DNA of 64,000 nucleotides from JANRLT01 sp041736895. Lineage in GTDB: Bacteria > Planctomycetota > Planctomycetia > Pirellulales > JALHPA01. Every line of letters starts with the position of its first letter. Position 1 is the stretch's first letter. Positions 24,515-32,732 of the stretch are shown piece after piece. The stretch is from assembly GCA_041736895.1 (NCBI GenBank), contig JBGSSS010000005.1:1-64000 (forward strand), in the 5' to 3' direction. A program made the translations under genes and the position numbers. Under the pieces are notes generated by a model. The model worked only from the letters and a program-made list of their open reading frames with translations, was not told the DNA's origin and did no database searches.

Positions 24515-25564
24515 ATGAAACACGCGTTCTTGTTCCTGTTGTGCTGGACTTCTTTCCTGTCGCTCGCCACGGCGCGTGATGTGCCTTCGACGGCTCAAAC
24601 CGCGACGTCGATGACCGACGCCGCGCAGAAGTTCCTCAAGACGCTGGACGATGCCGCTGCAAAAAAAGCGACAATCGCCTTTGACGATCCGAAGCGCATG
24701 GACTGGCACAATATTCCGAAGGCCGAACGCAAAGGGCTGCAATTCAAAGACATGTCCCCGCTGCAGCGCGAGGCGTGCTTGGCCATGCTCAAAGCCTCTC
24801 TCAGCGATGTCGGTTACGACAAGGCACAGAAAATCATGTCTCTGGAAGCCAACTTGAAAGAAGGCGAGAAGAATCTCAAGAACGGTCAGTTGCGCGATCC
24901 GCAACGCTACTTTCTGACGATTTTCGGCAAACCCGCCGACAAAGGTGACTGGGGTTACAGCTTCGAAGGCCATCACTTCTCGTTGAACTTCGTCATCAGC
25001 AACAACCGTGTCATCGCCAGCACGCCCAGCTTCTGGGGAGCGAATCCCGCGACGGTGCAGATCTTTGTCGAAGGAGGGCCGCAGAAGGGAACCCGCACGC
25101 TCGCACAGGAAGAACAATTGGCGTTCGACTTGGTGAACTCGCTCGACGACGCGCAAAAGAAAAAAGCGATCGTCGCCGACAAGGCCCCCAAGGAATACCG
25201 CAATGCCGGCGACCCGAAGCCGCCGCACGCAACCGACAAAGAACTCGGCATCTCGGCGAGCGAATTGACTGACGCGCAGAAGAAAACGCTCATGTCGCTC
25301 CTCGAAACGTACAACGCGAATCTTGCGAAGGAAGTCGCCGAGTCGCGCCTCGCGCAGATCAAGGCCGCCGGTCTTGAACGCGTCGGTTTCGCTTGGCTCG
25401 GCTCGACCAAACCGGGCGTCGGCCACAGCTACCGCGTCGAAGGGCCGACGTTCGTGCTGGAACTGATCAACGTCCAATCCGACCCCGCCGGCAACCCCGC
25501 AAACCACATCCACTCGGTCTGGCGCGACGCCCGGGGCGATTTCGGGACGAGCAAAACGGAGTAG
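24515..25564 (+). CDS. DUF3500 family exported protein
   Basis: 349 aa. Signal peptide (MKHAFLFLLCWTSFLSLATA) followed by the DUF3500 domain: FDDPKRMDWHNIP, a FGKPADKGDWGYSFEGHHFS core and a C-terminal HIHSVWRDARGDFG. The family is widespread in planctomycetes and other bacteria and uncharacterised; the conserved His, Trp and Asp residues suggest an enzyme, which is inference. The ATG at 24515 begins the leader. The gene runs towards fhcA and is followed by two hairpins. Confidence 0.85.
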   Translation: MKHAFLFLLCWTSFLSLATARDVPSTAQTATSMTDAAQKFLKTLDDAAAKKATIAFDDPKRMDWHNIPKAERKGLQFKDMSPLQREACLAMLKASLSDVGYDKAQKIMSLEANLKEGEKNLKNGQLRDPQRYFLTIFGKPADKGDWGYSFEGHHFSLNFVISNNRVIASTPSFWGANPATVQIFVEGGPQKGTRTLAQEEQLAFDLVNSLDDAQKKKAIVADKAPKEYRNAGDPKPPHATDKELGISASELTDAQKKTLMSLLETYNANLAKEVAESRLAQIKAAGLERVGFAWLGSTKPGVGHSYRVEGPTFVLELINVQSDPAGNPANHIHSVWRDARGDFGTSKTE

Positions 25565-25576
25565 CTTGCCGCTCGT

Positions 25577-25637
25577 AGCTCGAAGCCATGCTTCGAGTGC
25601 ATTCCTCGTTACCAAGCCCCAGCTTGGTAACGAGTTC
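25577..25637. repeat. Two adjacent hairpins between convergent genes
   Basis: CTCGAAGCCATGCTTCGAG followed by CTCGTTACCAAG...CTTGGTAACGAG. They occupy the gap between the DUF3500 and fhcA stops and may terminate both. Confidence 0.75.
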
Positions 25638-27261
25638 ATGGCGTTTCACCTGCAAACGCAAACTGCTCCAGCGGCACCGAGAGATGTTCCGCGAACCACG
25701 CGGCTTGCTGCTTAAGCCGGCCATCGTCGCTCGCGCGTTCGAGGCGTAAAATCTCGCCGCGGACGGTTCGCACCGCTTCGCCGTGCTCGACGAGAACCTC
25801 ACCCGCTTTGATCGTGTACCGCGGAGCTTGGAACATCGCTTCGTAGTTGGCATCCGGCCGATAGATCGTCACGTCGCCGCGGGCGCCAACGCCGAGATGA
25901 CCGCGATCCGCGAGACCAAGCATCCGGGCCGGCGCTGCGCGGGTGATGATGCAGATCTCGTTCAAGCTATACTCGCGGTCGATCCCGCGCAGGATCGTTT
26001 GTTCGCGCACGGCACGTGGCAGCTTGGCGATTGCCTCGCGGCGGAACGCACTGTCCATCAGCAAACGCACCAAATACGGATACCGCCAAAACGTCGCGCC
26101 GTTTGGGTGATCGGTCGTCAGCGCCATCCGCCACGGATCGCGCATCAGCAAATACCATTCGAGCCCGATGACGAATTGCCAGGCGTGGATAACCGACTTG
26201 TTCTTGTACTCGATCGGAAACACACCGCAGCCGCCGACGCCCTCGAGATCGTGATTCACGCGCCGCCCGCCGGTGATTCGCGCCAGGTACTGCGCCGCCG
26301 CGCTGTCACCCGTCATGCTCAGCGTCGGCCCGAAGAGGGCCTGGCCGACGTCGACAGTGATTTGCGGCTGCGCGTCGAGCTCCGCAACCAGTTCGGAGAC
26401 GCGCGAGCCGAATGTCGTCTCATCGCCCGCGCCGCCAGCGTAGCTGTGATATTGAATGTGCGTCAGATGCGCCGGCAAGCCAGCCAACGCGCGGATCGTC
26501 GCTTGCGTCGTCCGCCAATTCCCCGGCAAGCCGAGGTTGTTGCCGTGCAGGTGAATCGGATGAGGCAGTTTGAGTTCTTGTGCGAGCTGCGCCAATTCGA
26601 CAATGATCTGCCGCGGCGTAAGCTTCAGGTCCGGCAACTCTAGGTTGAGGTCCGACTCATCATGCGCGCGGCCTTGTTTCCAGGCCTCAACACCGCCGGG
26701 ATTCACGAGCTTGAAAGCGTACCCACGCCCCACGGTCAGAATCCAGGCCAGGTAATCTCGCGCGGCGGCGCGATCCCCCGCCGCGAGCTTTTCCAGCAAG
26801 TACCGATCATTGCCGACGAGCAAGTAACAACCCGAGTCGACTTGCGGCGTGTCTCGCAGATCGCGATGCGCCAGCCGCGCGAGCAGCGGCGCGATCGCCG
26901 CATCGAACACTGTCGTGTAGCCCAAGCCCGCGTACTTCATCCCCGTCATCCAACTCGTCGGCGCGATTCCGAGCGATCCGCCAGGTTGCAGCAACGTGGA
27001 CGGCGTGTGCTCGCCCGTGCGGCGCGCCTCGGGCAGCAGCCCGCGGCCGATGTTGACCTTGCTTCCGGCGATATGCGAGTGCATATCGATCCCGCCGGGC
27101 ATGACGACATCGCCCACGGCGTCGATCACCCGCGTCGCTTTCGTCCCGCGCGGCGGCGCGGCGATGACTAGGCCGTTCTGTATCCACAGATCTCGCACCT
27201 CGTCCACGTTGTTCGTCGGGTCAATGACCCGGCCGCCGGTGATTTGGAGGAGTTCGCTCAT
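25636..27261 (-). CDS. fhcA: Formylmethanofuran dehydrogenase / formyltransferase-hydrolase subunit A
   Basis: 541 aa. An amidohydrolase-superfamily metalloenzyme; in bacteria the Fhc complex converts formyl-H4MPT to formate during formaldehyde oxidation. Binding residues are visible: HSH in GGIDMHSHIAG near residue 60, the lysine in YAFKLVNPGG, the histidines of HLHGNN and HIQYHSY, and the aspartate of TTDHPNG. Length is normal for FwdA/FhcA. Its start overlaps the fhcB stop by four bases, so the two form an operon. fhcC, fhcD and the other H4MPT genes are not in the window. Confidence 0.93.
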   Translation of the reverse strand: MSELLQITGGRVIDPTNNVDEVRDLWIQNGLVIAAPPRGTKATRVIDAVGDVVMPGGIDMHSHIAGSKVNIGRGLLPEARRTGEHTPSTLLQPGGSLGIAPTSWMTGMKYAGLGYTTVFDAAIAPLLARLAHRDLRDTPQVDSGCYLLVGNDRYLLEKLAAGDRAAARDYLAWILTVGRGYAFKLVNPGGVEAWKQGRAHDESDLNLELPDLKLTPRQIIVELAQLAQELKLPHPIHLHGNNLGLPGNWRTTQATIRALAGLPAHLTHIQYHSYAGGAGDETTFGSRVSELVAELDAQPQITVDVGQALFGPTLSMTGDSAAAQYLARITGGRRVNHDLEGVGGCGVFPIEYKNKSVIHAWQFVIGLEWYLLMRDPWRMALTTDHPNGATFWRYPYLVRLLMDSAFRREAIAKLPRAVREQTILRGIDREYSLNEICIITRAAPARMLGLADRGHLGVGARGDVTIYRPDANYEAMFQAPRYTIKAGEVLVEHGEAVRTVRGEILRLERASDDGRLKQQAAWFAEHLSVPLEQFAFAGETP

Positions 27262-28355
27262 TGGGCGGCTCCCGGCAACGATGGTTCGCGTACGAGGGCG
27301 AGGAGTTGCCGCAATATCTTTTCTGCAGATGCCTCAGGTGCCGTTTTGGGAGAGAACAGAAGCGGTATGCCATCTTCACGCACGATTGTCCCCTGCTCTT
27401 CACTCAAGGGACTGCAAACGATTTGATATTCGCTGGCTTGCCCTTGCAAAACTTGTTTCGAAGCAATGATTGCCGTCGGAATACTTTGCAAGTGCTGCGT
27501 TGCCACGGCGGTCCAATCAGTTGACGGACCATCGCCTAAGAACAGTGCAGCATCAATGACGCCATCGGCGAGCATAGCTTCGGCGTTCGTTACTCCGGGC
27601 AAGTATTCGGCGCAGCCGCTAAGACAACAAACTGCCGCTGGAAAACCCGTTCGCGCGGTGAGGACATACTCAGCCCCAGCAGTGTTCGACAGCATAGCGC
27701 CCGCATCTTCCAGCGGCCAAGCCGCGGCGCGTCCGAACTTAGAGCGTGCGAGCACTGCGCGTTCGATTTCTTCGATCAGAGAATTCGCCGCACCTTTGCC
27801 GAGTGAACGGAAGAGGCTCACTGGCTGGTAGATTAATAACGGGTACTTCGCCGCCTGCCACGCGGCAAGCAGTTGCTCCTGTGGTCGCTCGCTTGTCGTT
27901 GGGTTCTTGAGCTTCTCACGCAGTGCCAAAACTTCGTCCCTATTCCGGCAGCCCAACTCGCGCACTCGGGCGGCGATACCAGTTCCACCGCTCGCGGCAA
28001 CTTCTAGCTCGTGGCATAGTTTCGCCGGTAACGAGGATAAGCCCGCGACGGTGAAAGATTCTAACAACTTCGGATTATGTTCACACTTGACCAGCACCCA
28101 CAAGTCATAATACTGCTGCAACTCGCCCATTGTCGTCCGCGCTTCGCCATGCAATTGCAAACTCGTCCCACGCGGCGGAATCCGCGATCCGCGCGGCGTG
28201 TCGATCGCTCCGCGCAGACACATTGCCAACTCCACGGCCAGTTCCTGAGCCTCGACCGTGAGCTGCGTCAGGCCGTAAATCAGCGGCGCGCGAGCCTCGC
28301 GCAACATCTTCGCGATGAGTTTGAGCTGCGCGTCGATTTCATCCGCCTTAGGCAT
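27258..28355 (-). CDS. fhcB: Formyltransferase-hydrolase subunit B (formylmethanofuran dehydrogenase B-like)
   Basis: 365 aa. Matches the short bacterial FhcB, a relative of the molybdopterin subunit FwdB/FmdB without the iron-sulfur and cofactor-ligand regions: APLIYGLTQLTVEAQELAVE, the GELQQYYDLWVLVKCEHNPK segment and FLGDGPSTDW. It is thought to be structural rather than redox-active. The ATG at 28355 has AAAGG upstream; a TTG six codons earlier is possible. It overlaps fhcA by ATGA. The gap upstream contains a large inverted repeat. Confidence 0.88.
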   Translation of the reverse strand: MPKADEIDAQLKLIAKMLREARAPLIYGLTQLTVEAQELAVELAMCLRGAIDTPRGSRIPPRGTSLQLHGEARTTMGELQQYYDLWVLVKCEHNPKLLESFTVAGLSSLPAKLCHELEVAASGGTGIAARVRELGCRNRDEVLALREKLKNPTTSERPQEQLLAAWQAAKYPLLIYQPVSLFRSLGKGAANSLIEEIERAVLARSKFGRAAAWPLEDAGAMLSNTAGAEYVLTARTGFPAAVCCLSGCAEYLPGVTNAEAMLADGVIDAALFLGDGPSTDWTAVATQHLQSIPTAIIASKQVLQGQASEYQIVCSPLSEEQGTIVREDGIPLLFSPKTAPEASAEKILRQLLALVREPSLPGAAQ

Positions 28356-28680
28356 GCAACCTTTATCATTCAACTCCGCTTATTTTTCAATGGCGGAGAG
28401 ATTGGCCACAAAGAAACACAAAGGACACAAAAAATACAAATGCATTTTGCCGCAAGAAAAGCAAAGAAAGCAAAAAGGGAGATAGGATTGCGAATGAATG
28501 CTAAACCCTCGCGCTAAACGTTATACGAAGCTATCGTCTCGCCAACATTGCATATGGCTCGGGTTGATATTGGAGTCTTCTTTTGTTTTTCTTGCTTTTT
28601 TTGCGGCAACAATCCTGTATTTTTGTGCCTCTTGTGTCTTTTTGTGGCTAAAAATCTTCTCTTAGTGGCCGCAAGCCTTG
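28356..28680. other. 325 bp gap occupied by a large inverted repeat
   Basis: Mostly taken up by the A-rich/T-rich imperfect inverted repeat at 28402-28650 between the UxaA and fhcB genes, which lie on the same strand. The fhcB promoter should lie here. No gene. Confidence 0.7.
28402..28650. repeat. ~250 bp imperfect inverted repeat (CACAAAG type)
   Basis: The left arm TTGGCCACAAAGAAACACAA... GCCGCAAGAAAAGC is complementary, with mismatches, to the right arm GCTTTTTTTGCGGC... TTTTTGTGGCTAA. Arms are ~75 bp, purine-rich on one strand. Confidence 0.8.
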
Positions 28681-30219
28681 CTATAGAATCGGCCCCAACA
28701 GCCACGGCTGAAATTCTTGCTCGCCCAGGTTGAGCAGTTCGCTCTTGGATTTCTCGCCGCTGGCAACGCGCAGAATCGTCTGGAAGAGTTCCATTCCGAC
28801 TTCGGCCACGCTGCGGCCGGCGCTGAGGATCGTGCCGGCGTCGAGGTCCATGTCGGCCTGCATCCGCTGGTACATCGGCGTGTTGCTCGCGACCTTGATC
28901 ACCGGCGAGGGCTTGAACCCAAAGCATGACCCGCGGCCGGTGGTGAAGACTACCAGATTCGCGCCGCCGGCGACGATGCCAGTGACACTGACCGGATCGA
29001 GGCCCGGCGTGTCCATGACGACGAAGCCGCGTTGTTTGACCTGTTCGGCGTACTTGTAAACGGCGTTGAGCGCCGTCGTTCCCCCTTTGACGATCGCGCC
29101 GAGCGATTTTTCGTAGATCGTCGTGAGGCCCCCTTCCTTGTTCCCCGGCGACGGATTGTTGTCGCATGTCGCGCCGTAAACTCCGGCGTACCATTCCCAC
29201 CACTTGATCCGCTCGATCAATTGATCGGCGATGGCCGGAGTGCGCGCGCGGCGTGTCAGGACTTGCTCCGCACCGTAAATCTCGGTCGTCTCGCCGAGGA
29301 TTGTCGTCCCGCCGCACGCGACGAGCAAATCGCTCGCCACACCGAGTGCTGCGTTGGCCGTGATGCCCGAATTGCCGTCGGAGCCGCCGCAGTTCGTGCC
29401 GAGGATCAACTCACTCGCGGGACAAGTCTCGCGGCGGGCTTCGTTGACGCGCGGCATCAGTTCCGCTACTAGCTTCACGCCGGCATCGATCGTGTTCTGT
29501 GTCCCGCCGAGATCCTGCATTACGAGCACCAGCGGCCGCTGGGGCGATTCATGTCCGCGATTCTGAATGAGTTGCTGACTGTCGATCAAGCTGCCAATTG
29601 TTCCCGTTTCGCAGCCGAGTCCGATGATCAGATACCCGCCGATGTTGGCGTGCTTGCCCATGCCGCCGATGACGCGGTTAAGGATCTGGTGATGCTCGCC
29701 GCCAAATGGCATGCCGCAGCCATTGCCATGCGAGAACGCCAGCACGCCGTCGATGTGGGGGTACTTGCGCTGCCATTCGTCGGTATTGAATCGCCGCGCG
29801 ATGTAGTGCGCCACCGAGGCCGAGCAATTCACATTCGAAATGATCGCGAGATAGTTCCGAGTGCCGACTTTACCGCTTGAGCGAAGAAAACCCTCGAAGG
29901 TGTAACCCGTCAACGGTACTGGATCCGCCGGAACCGCCGTCGATTTCTCCCACGTCTGCTGCAACACATCGGCGTGCAAGTTCTGCGTGTGGACCCAGTC
30001 GCCTGGGGCAATCTCGCAAGTCGCTTCTCCGATATGTTGACCGTACTTGGTCACCGATGCGCCGCGCGTGATAGCAATCACGGCCAGTTTGTGACCTTGT
30101 TTAATCGGTTCGCGGACGACGATTTCCCGTCCCGCGACGACAATACGTTCGCCCGCCGCCAGCGGCCGCGCGGCGACGCAAGTATTGTCCGACGGATGAA
30201 GCTGGATGATGGAGAGCAA
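28681..30219 (-). CDS. UxaA family hydro-lyase (altronate/galactarate dehydratase-like)
   Basis: 512 aa. The N-terminal ~100 residues form the SAF-type domain (ARPLAAGERIVVAG ... EIAPGDWVHTQN). The main domain follows, starting with GKVGTRNYLAIISNVNCSA and including GLGCETGTI, ILGTNCGGSDGNSG and CDNNPSPGNKEGG, with the conserved cysteines of iron-dependent sugar-acid dehydratases. Likely substrate is a hexuronate-derived aldonate or aldarate; which one cannot be told. No ATG is near the N-terminus; a TTG at 30219 gives a sensible start, while the ATG at 30303 lies in a dispersed hairpin and is rejected. Confidence 0.87.
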   Translation of the reverse strand: MLSIIQLHPSDNTCVAARPLAAGERIVVAGREIVVREPIKQGHKLAVIAITRGASVTKYGQHIGEATCEIAPGDWVHTQNLHADVLQQTWEKSTAVPADPVPLTGYTFEGFLRSSGKVGTRNYLAIISNVNCSASVAHYIARRFNTDEWQRKYPHIDGVLAFSHGNGCGMPFGGEHHQILNRVIGGMGKHANIGGYLIIGLGCETGTIGSLIDSQQLIQNRGHESPQRPLVLVMQDLGGTQNTIDAGVKLVAELMPRVNEARRETCPASELILGTNCGGSDGNSGITANAALGVASDLLVACGGTTILGETTEIYGAEQVLTRRARTPAIADQLIERIKWWEWYAGVYGATCDNNPSPGNKEGGLTTIYEKSLGAIVKGGTTALNAVYKYAEQVKQRGFVVMDTPGLDPVSVTGIVAGGANLVVFTTGRGSCFGFKPSPVIKVASNTPMYQRMQADMDLDAGTILSAGRSVAEVGMELFQTILRVASGEKSKSELLNLGEQEFQPWLLGPIL

Positions 30220-30274
30220 TGGTAAGTAAGACAGGGAGCAGGATGACCGGACTACAGCAAATTTTCTCTCGGCA

Positions 30275-30305
30275 AAGCCAAGGAGTTTACCTCCTTGGAG
30301 CATTT
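30275..30305. repeat. CAAAGCC hairpin, variant AAGCCAAGGAG
   Basis: AAAGCCAAGGAGTTTACCTC folds on itself and ends CTTGGAGCATT. One of five loci of this hairpin family (also 31186, 37734, 47184, 51028). Confidence 0.8.
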
Positions 30306-30316
30306 CATCGCATCGA

Positions 30317-31096
30317 TCATTTCACCGGCGGCGGTTCATGGAGCACGACCTTGGACTGATTCTTGCGCAGGCGAATGTTGATGATCTCGATGACCAGCGA
30401 AAACGCCATGGCAAAGTAGATGTAACCTTTGTTCATGTGCCCGCCGGTCCCTTCGATCACCAGCATCACGCCGATCAGAATCAAAAACGAGAGCGCGAGA
30501 ATCTTGAGCGTCGGATGCTTATGGACAAAGCTGCTGATGGGCCCGGCAAAGATCAGCATCACACCAACCGCGATGACCATCGCCGTTATCATGACCCACA
30601 ACTGATCTGGCTTGACCATCCCGACGGCGGTGATGACGCTATCAAGGGAAAAAATAATGTCGAGCAAGATGATCTGCACAAGCACCCACGTAAAACTGGC
30701 GGGCTTTGCATCGGCCGTGTTGTGTTCCTGCCCTTCGAGCTTCGCGTGAATCTCGTTGACGCTTTTCGCGATCAAGAACAGCCCGCCGATGAGTAGGACC
30801 AGATCCTTGCCCGTGACCTGCATGACCTTCAGCGGATCATCGACCCAGGTGATCCACTCGGGTAGCACCCCGAGGCGCTCGAGATCGAAGATCGTTGCTT
30901 GTAAACCCATGACCCAGCGGATGCCAAACAACAAGAGCAACCGCATCGCCAACGCAAGCCCCAGTCCCCAGCGCCTGGCGGAGGCTTGCTGATGGGCCGG
31001 CAATTTCGAGGCGAGGATGGCGATGAAGATCACGTTGTCGATGCCCAGGACAATCTCCATGGCCGACAACGAGATAAGCGGGACGATCCAATCCAT
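30317..31096 (-). CDS. TerC family integral membrane protein
   Basis: 259 aa. Several hydrophobic helices with the TerC signatures MEIVLGIDNVIFIA near the start and IIFSLDSVITAVG in the second half; the acidic residues in these helices are thought to bind metal. The family is linked to tellurium resistance and to manganese efflux or loading of exported enzymes. Start is the ATG at 31096 (MDWIVPLISLSAM); the open frame further upstream reads through a dispersed hairpin. The gene is bracketed by two copies of the same hairpin family. Confidence 0.92.
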   Translation of the reverse strand: MDWIVPLISLSAMEIVLGIDNVIFIAILASKLPAHQQASARRWGLGLALAMRLLLLFGIRWVMGLQATIFDLERLGVLPEWITWVDDPLKVMQVTGKDLVLLIGGLFLIAKSVNEIHAKLEGQEHNTADAKPASFTWVLVQIILLDIIFSLDSVITAVGMVKPDQLWVMITAMVIAVGVMLIFAGPISSFVHKHPTLKILALSFLILIGVMLVIEGTGGHMNKGYIYFAMAFSLVIEIINIRLRKNQSKVVLHEPPPVK

Positions 31097-31185
31097 AGCT
31101 GAGAGCTCACAGAAAAAAATGATAAATCGCGCGTTGCGTTCAACTGTAGCGCATCGTTGAACGAAGAACAAGCTGGAATCAACAG

Positions 31186-31218
31186 CAAAGCCCAGGGGTT
31201 CACCCCCTGGGAGCATTT
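31186..31218. repeat. CAAAGCCCAGGGG hairpin
   Basis: CAAAGCCCAGGGGTTCACCC folds with CCCTGGG, ending GAGCATTT. Same family as 30275, 37734, 47184 and 51028. A CTCCCTCGCTTACG repeat unit lies at about 31251. Confidence 0.85.
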
Positions 31219-31357
31219 ATCTTAGTGCAGCGCGATGACAGACAGCGATGTCACTCCCTCGCTTACGCGTCGGGCTTCTATTGTACGAATTCATCTTGCG
31301 CTGATCGTCGCACTTCCCTAAAATCAAACCAGGGCATCCCAAAAGACAAGGATCGTC

Positions 31358-32611
31358 ATGCTGCTGTTGTTCGAGGATCATCTGGTCGGGCAGTTGGCAC
31401 CGTTAAATTTCGGCAAGCCAACATACGCGCTGTCGTGCGCGTCGCAACGGCTGGTCGATCTGGTGCGCAAGCAAACCGACTTGCCGGTCCGAGCCTGGGT
31501 CCGGCCGCACTTGCGCGAGCTCGAAGCGGCCGATTATCCCGAGGTCTGCCTGCGGCCCAACGAACCAACGGGCAAGGTCTTGCTGGTCAACGCGCGGCTT
31601 GTGCCGGCGGTGTCACAAGTCGAGCGGCTCCGCGCGATGTTCCACGGCAGCGATGAAGTCGTCCTGTACCAAGACGAAACGCTTGTTGCCGCGCTGCTGC
31701 ATGATCCGCGTGGTTTGCTCGCGGTGCCAGTCGCCGACTGGCTGACAACGCTACGCGCTCGGCCGCAGATTGCGGCGACACACGACCCGGATTGGGATCT
31801 GTTCGCCTATCCCCATGATGTCGTGCGACTGCATCAGAAATATCTGGGGGAAAATTTAGCCGCGCGGCTGCGCGCGGGAAAACTGCGTCAAACCCAAGAC
31901 GGACTTTATCTCGGCGACAATGTTTCGCTCGGAGCGCATTTGACTGTCGATACGAGCAAAGGACCGGTGATCATCGAGCGCGATTCGACCCTCGGTCCGT
32001 TTTGCTTTCTGCGCGGTCCGTTGTACTTAGGCCGCGGCGCGCGGATCAATGAACATGCATCACTCAAGGACGGCACCTGCCTCGCTCACACGACTAAGGT
32101 CGGCGGCGAAGTCGAGTGCAGCATCCTCGAACCGTACAGCAACAAGCAACACCACGGCTTCTTGGGCCACAGCTACGTCGGCAGTTGGGTCAACCTTGGC
32201 GCCGGCACAAGCAACAGCGACCTGAAGAACACGTATGGCACGGTGAACATGCTCTACGGCAACACCAAAGTGAACACCGGCATGCAATTCATCGGCTGCA
32301 TGATTGGCGACTATGCCAAGACGGCGATCAACACGAGCATCTTCACCGGCAAAACGATCGGCGCTTGCTCGATGGTCTATGGATTCGTCACGGGTAATGT
32401 GCCGAGCTTCGTCAATTATGCACGCTCGTTCGGTCAAGTGACCGAAGCTCCGGTCGAAGTCATGATCAGCACTCAGAAACGGATGTTCGCGCGGCGCGGG
32501 CGGGAACAGCGGCCTTGCGACATCTTGCTCCTGCGCGAAATGTATGAACTGACGCGCAGCGAACGGGCGAACTTTGGCGAGCCGCTCACGCCGGAACCGC
32601 TGAGTTGGTGA
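31358..32611 (+). CDS. GlmU-like putative sugar nucleotidyltransferase (left-handed beta-helix C-terminus)
   Basis: 417 aa. The first ~190 residues resemble a degenerate nucleotidyltransferase domain (FEDHLVGQLAPLNFGKPTYAL, KVLLVNARLVP). The second half has hexapeptide-repeat character (VSLGAHLTVD, GRGARINEHASL) and motifs of the GlmU-type acyltransferase helix (GFLGHSYVGSWVNLGAGTSN, SDLKNTYGTV, GCMIGDYAKTAINTSIF). It probably makes or modifies a UDP-activated amino sugar for the envelope. The classic GxGxRM nucleotide-binding loop is absent. Stand-alone gene. Confidence 0.87.
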   Translation: MLLLFEDHLVGQLAPLNFGKPTYALSCASQRLVDLVRKQTDLPVRAWVRPHLRELEAADYPEVCLRPNEPTGKVLLVNARLVPAVSQVERLRAMFHGSDEVVLYQDETLVAALLHDPRGLLAVPVADWLTTLRARPQIAATHDPDWDLFAYPHDVVRLHQKYLGENLAARLRAGKLRQTQDGLYLGDNVSLGAHLTVDTSKGPVIIERDSTLGPFCFLRGPLYLGRGARINEHASLKDGTCLAHTTKVGGEVECSILEPYSNKQHHGFLGHSYVGSWVNLGAGTSNSDLKNTYGTVNMLYGNTKVNTGMQFIGCMIGDYAKTAINTSIFTGKTIGACSMVYGFVTGNVPSFVNYARSFGQVTEAPVEVMISTQKRMFARRGREQRPCDILLLREMYELTRSERANFGEPLTPEPLSW

Positions 32612-32678
32612 TCTAGGAATGGATAATTGACAATTGATAATGGACAACGCAGGCAACGACTCCTTACTTCAAAAAAGA

Positions 32679-32712
32679 AAAAGCCGCGATTTGATTCGCG
32701 GCTTTTTTTCTT
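32679..32712. terminator. Bidirectional intrinsic terminator
   Basis: AAGCCGCGA (32681) pairs with TCGCGGCTT, flanked by A-runs on the left and T-runs on the right, so it serves both the GlmU-like gene and the convergent metalloprotease gene. Confidence 0.9.
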
Positions 32713-32732
32713 TTTACTTGAACTGACCGCCA

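Noticed and set aside
23840..25639. 599-codon minus-strand frame
   Set aside because: Runs antisense across the end of one gene, an intergenic gap and another gene (DUF3500); no domain recognised and strongly Arg/Phe-biased.
30220..30303. N-terminal extension of the UxaA-type gene from the ATG at 30303
   Set aside because: The extension is translation of the CAAAGCC hairpin repeat (MLQGGKLLGFA); the same peptide-like string appears before terC from the repeat at 31186, showing it is repeat-derived.
31097..31216. N-terminal extension of the TerC gene
   Set aside because: Again the reading frame through a dispersed hairpin; TerC similarity begins at the ATG at 31096.
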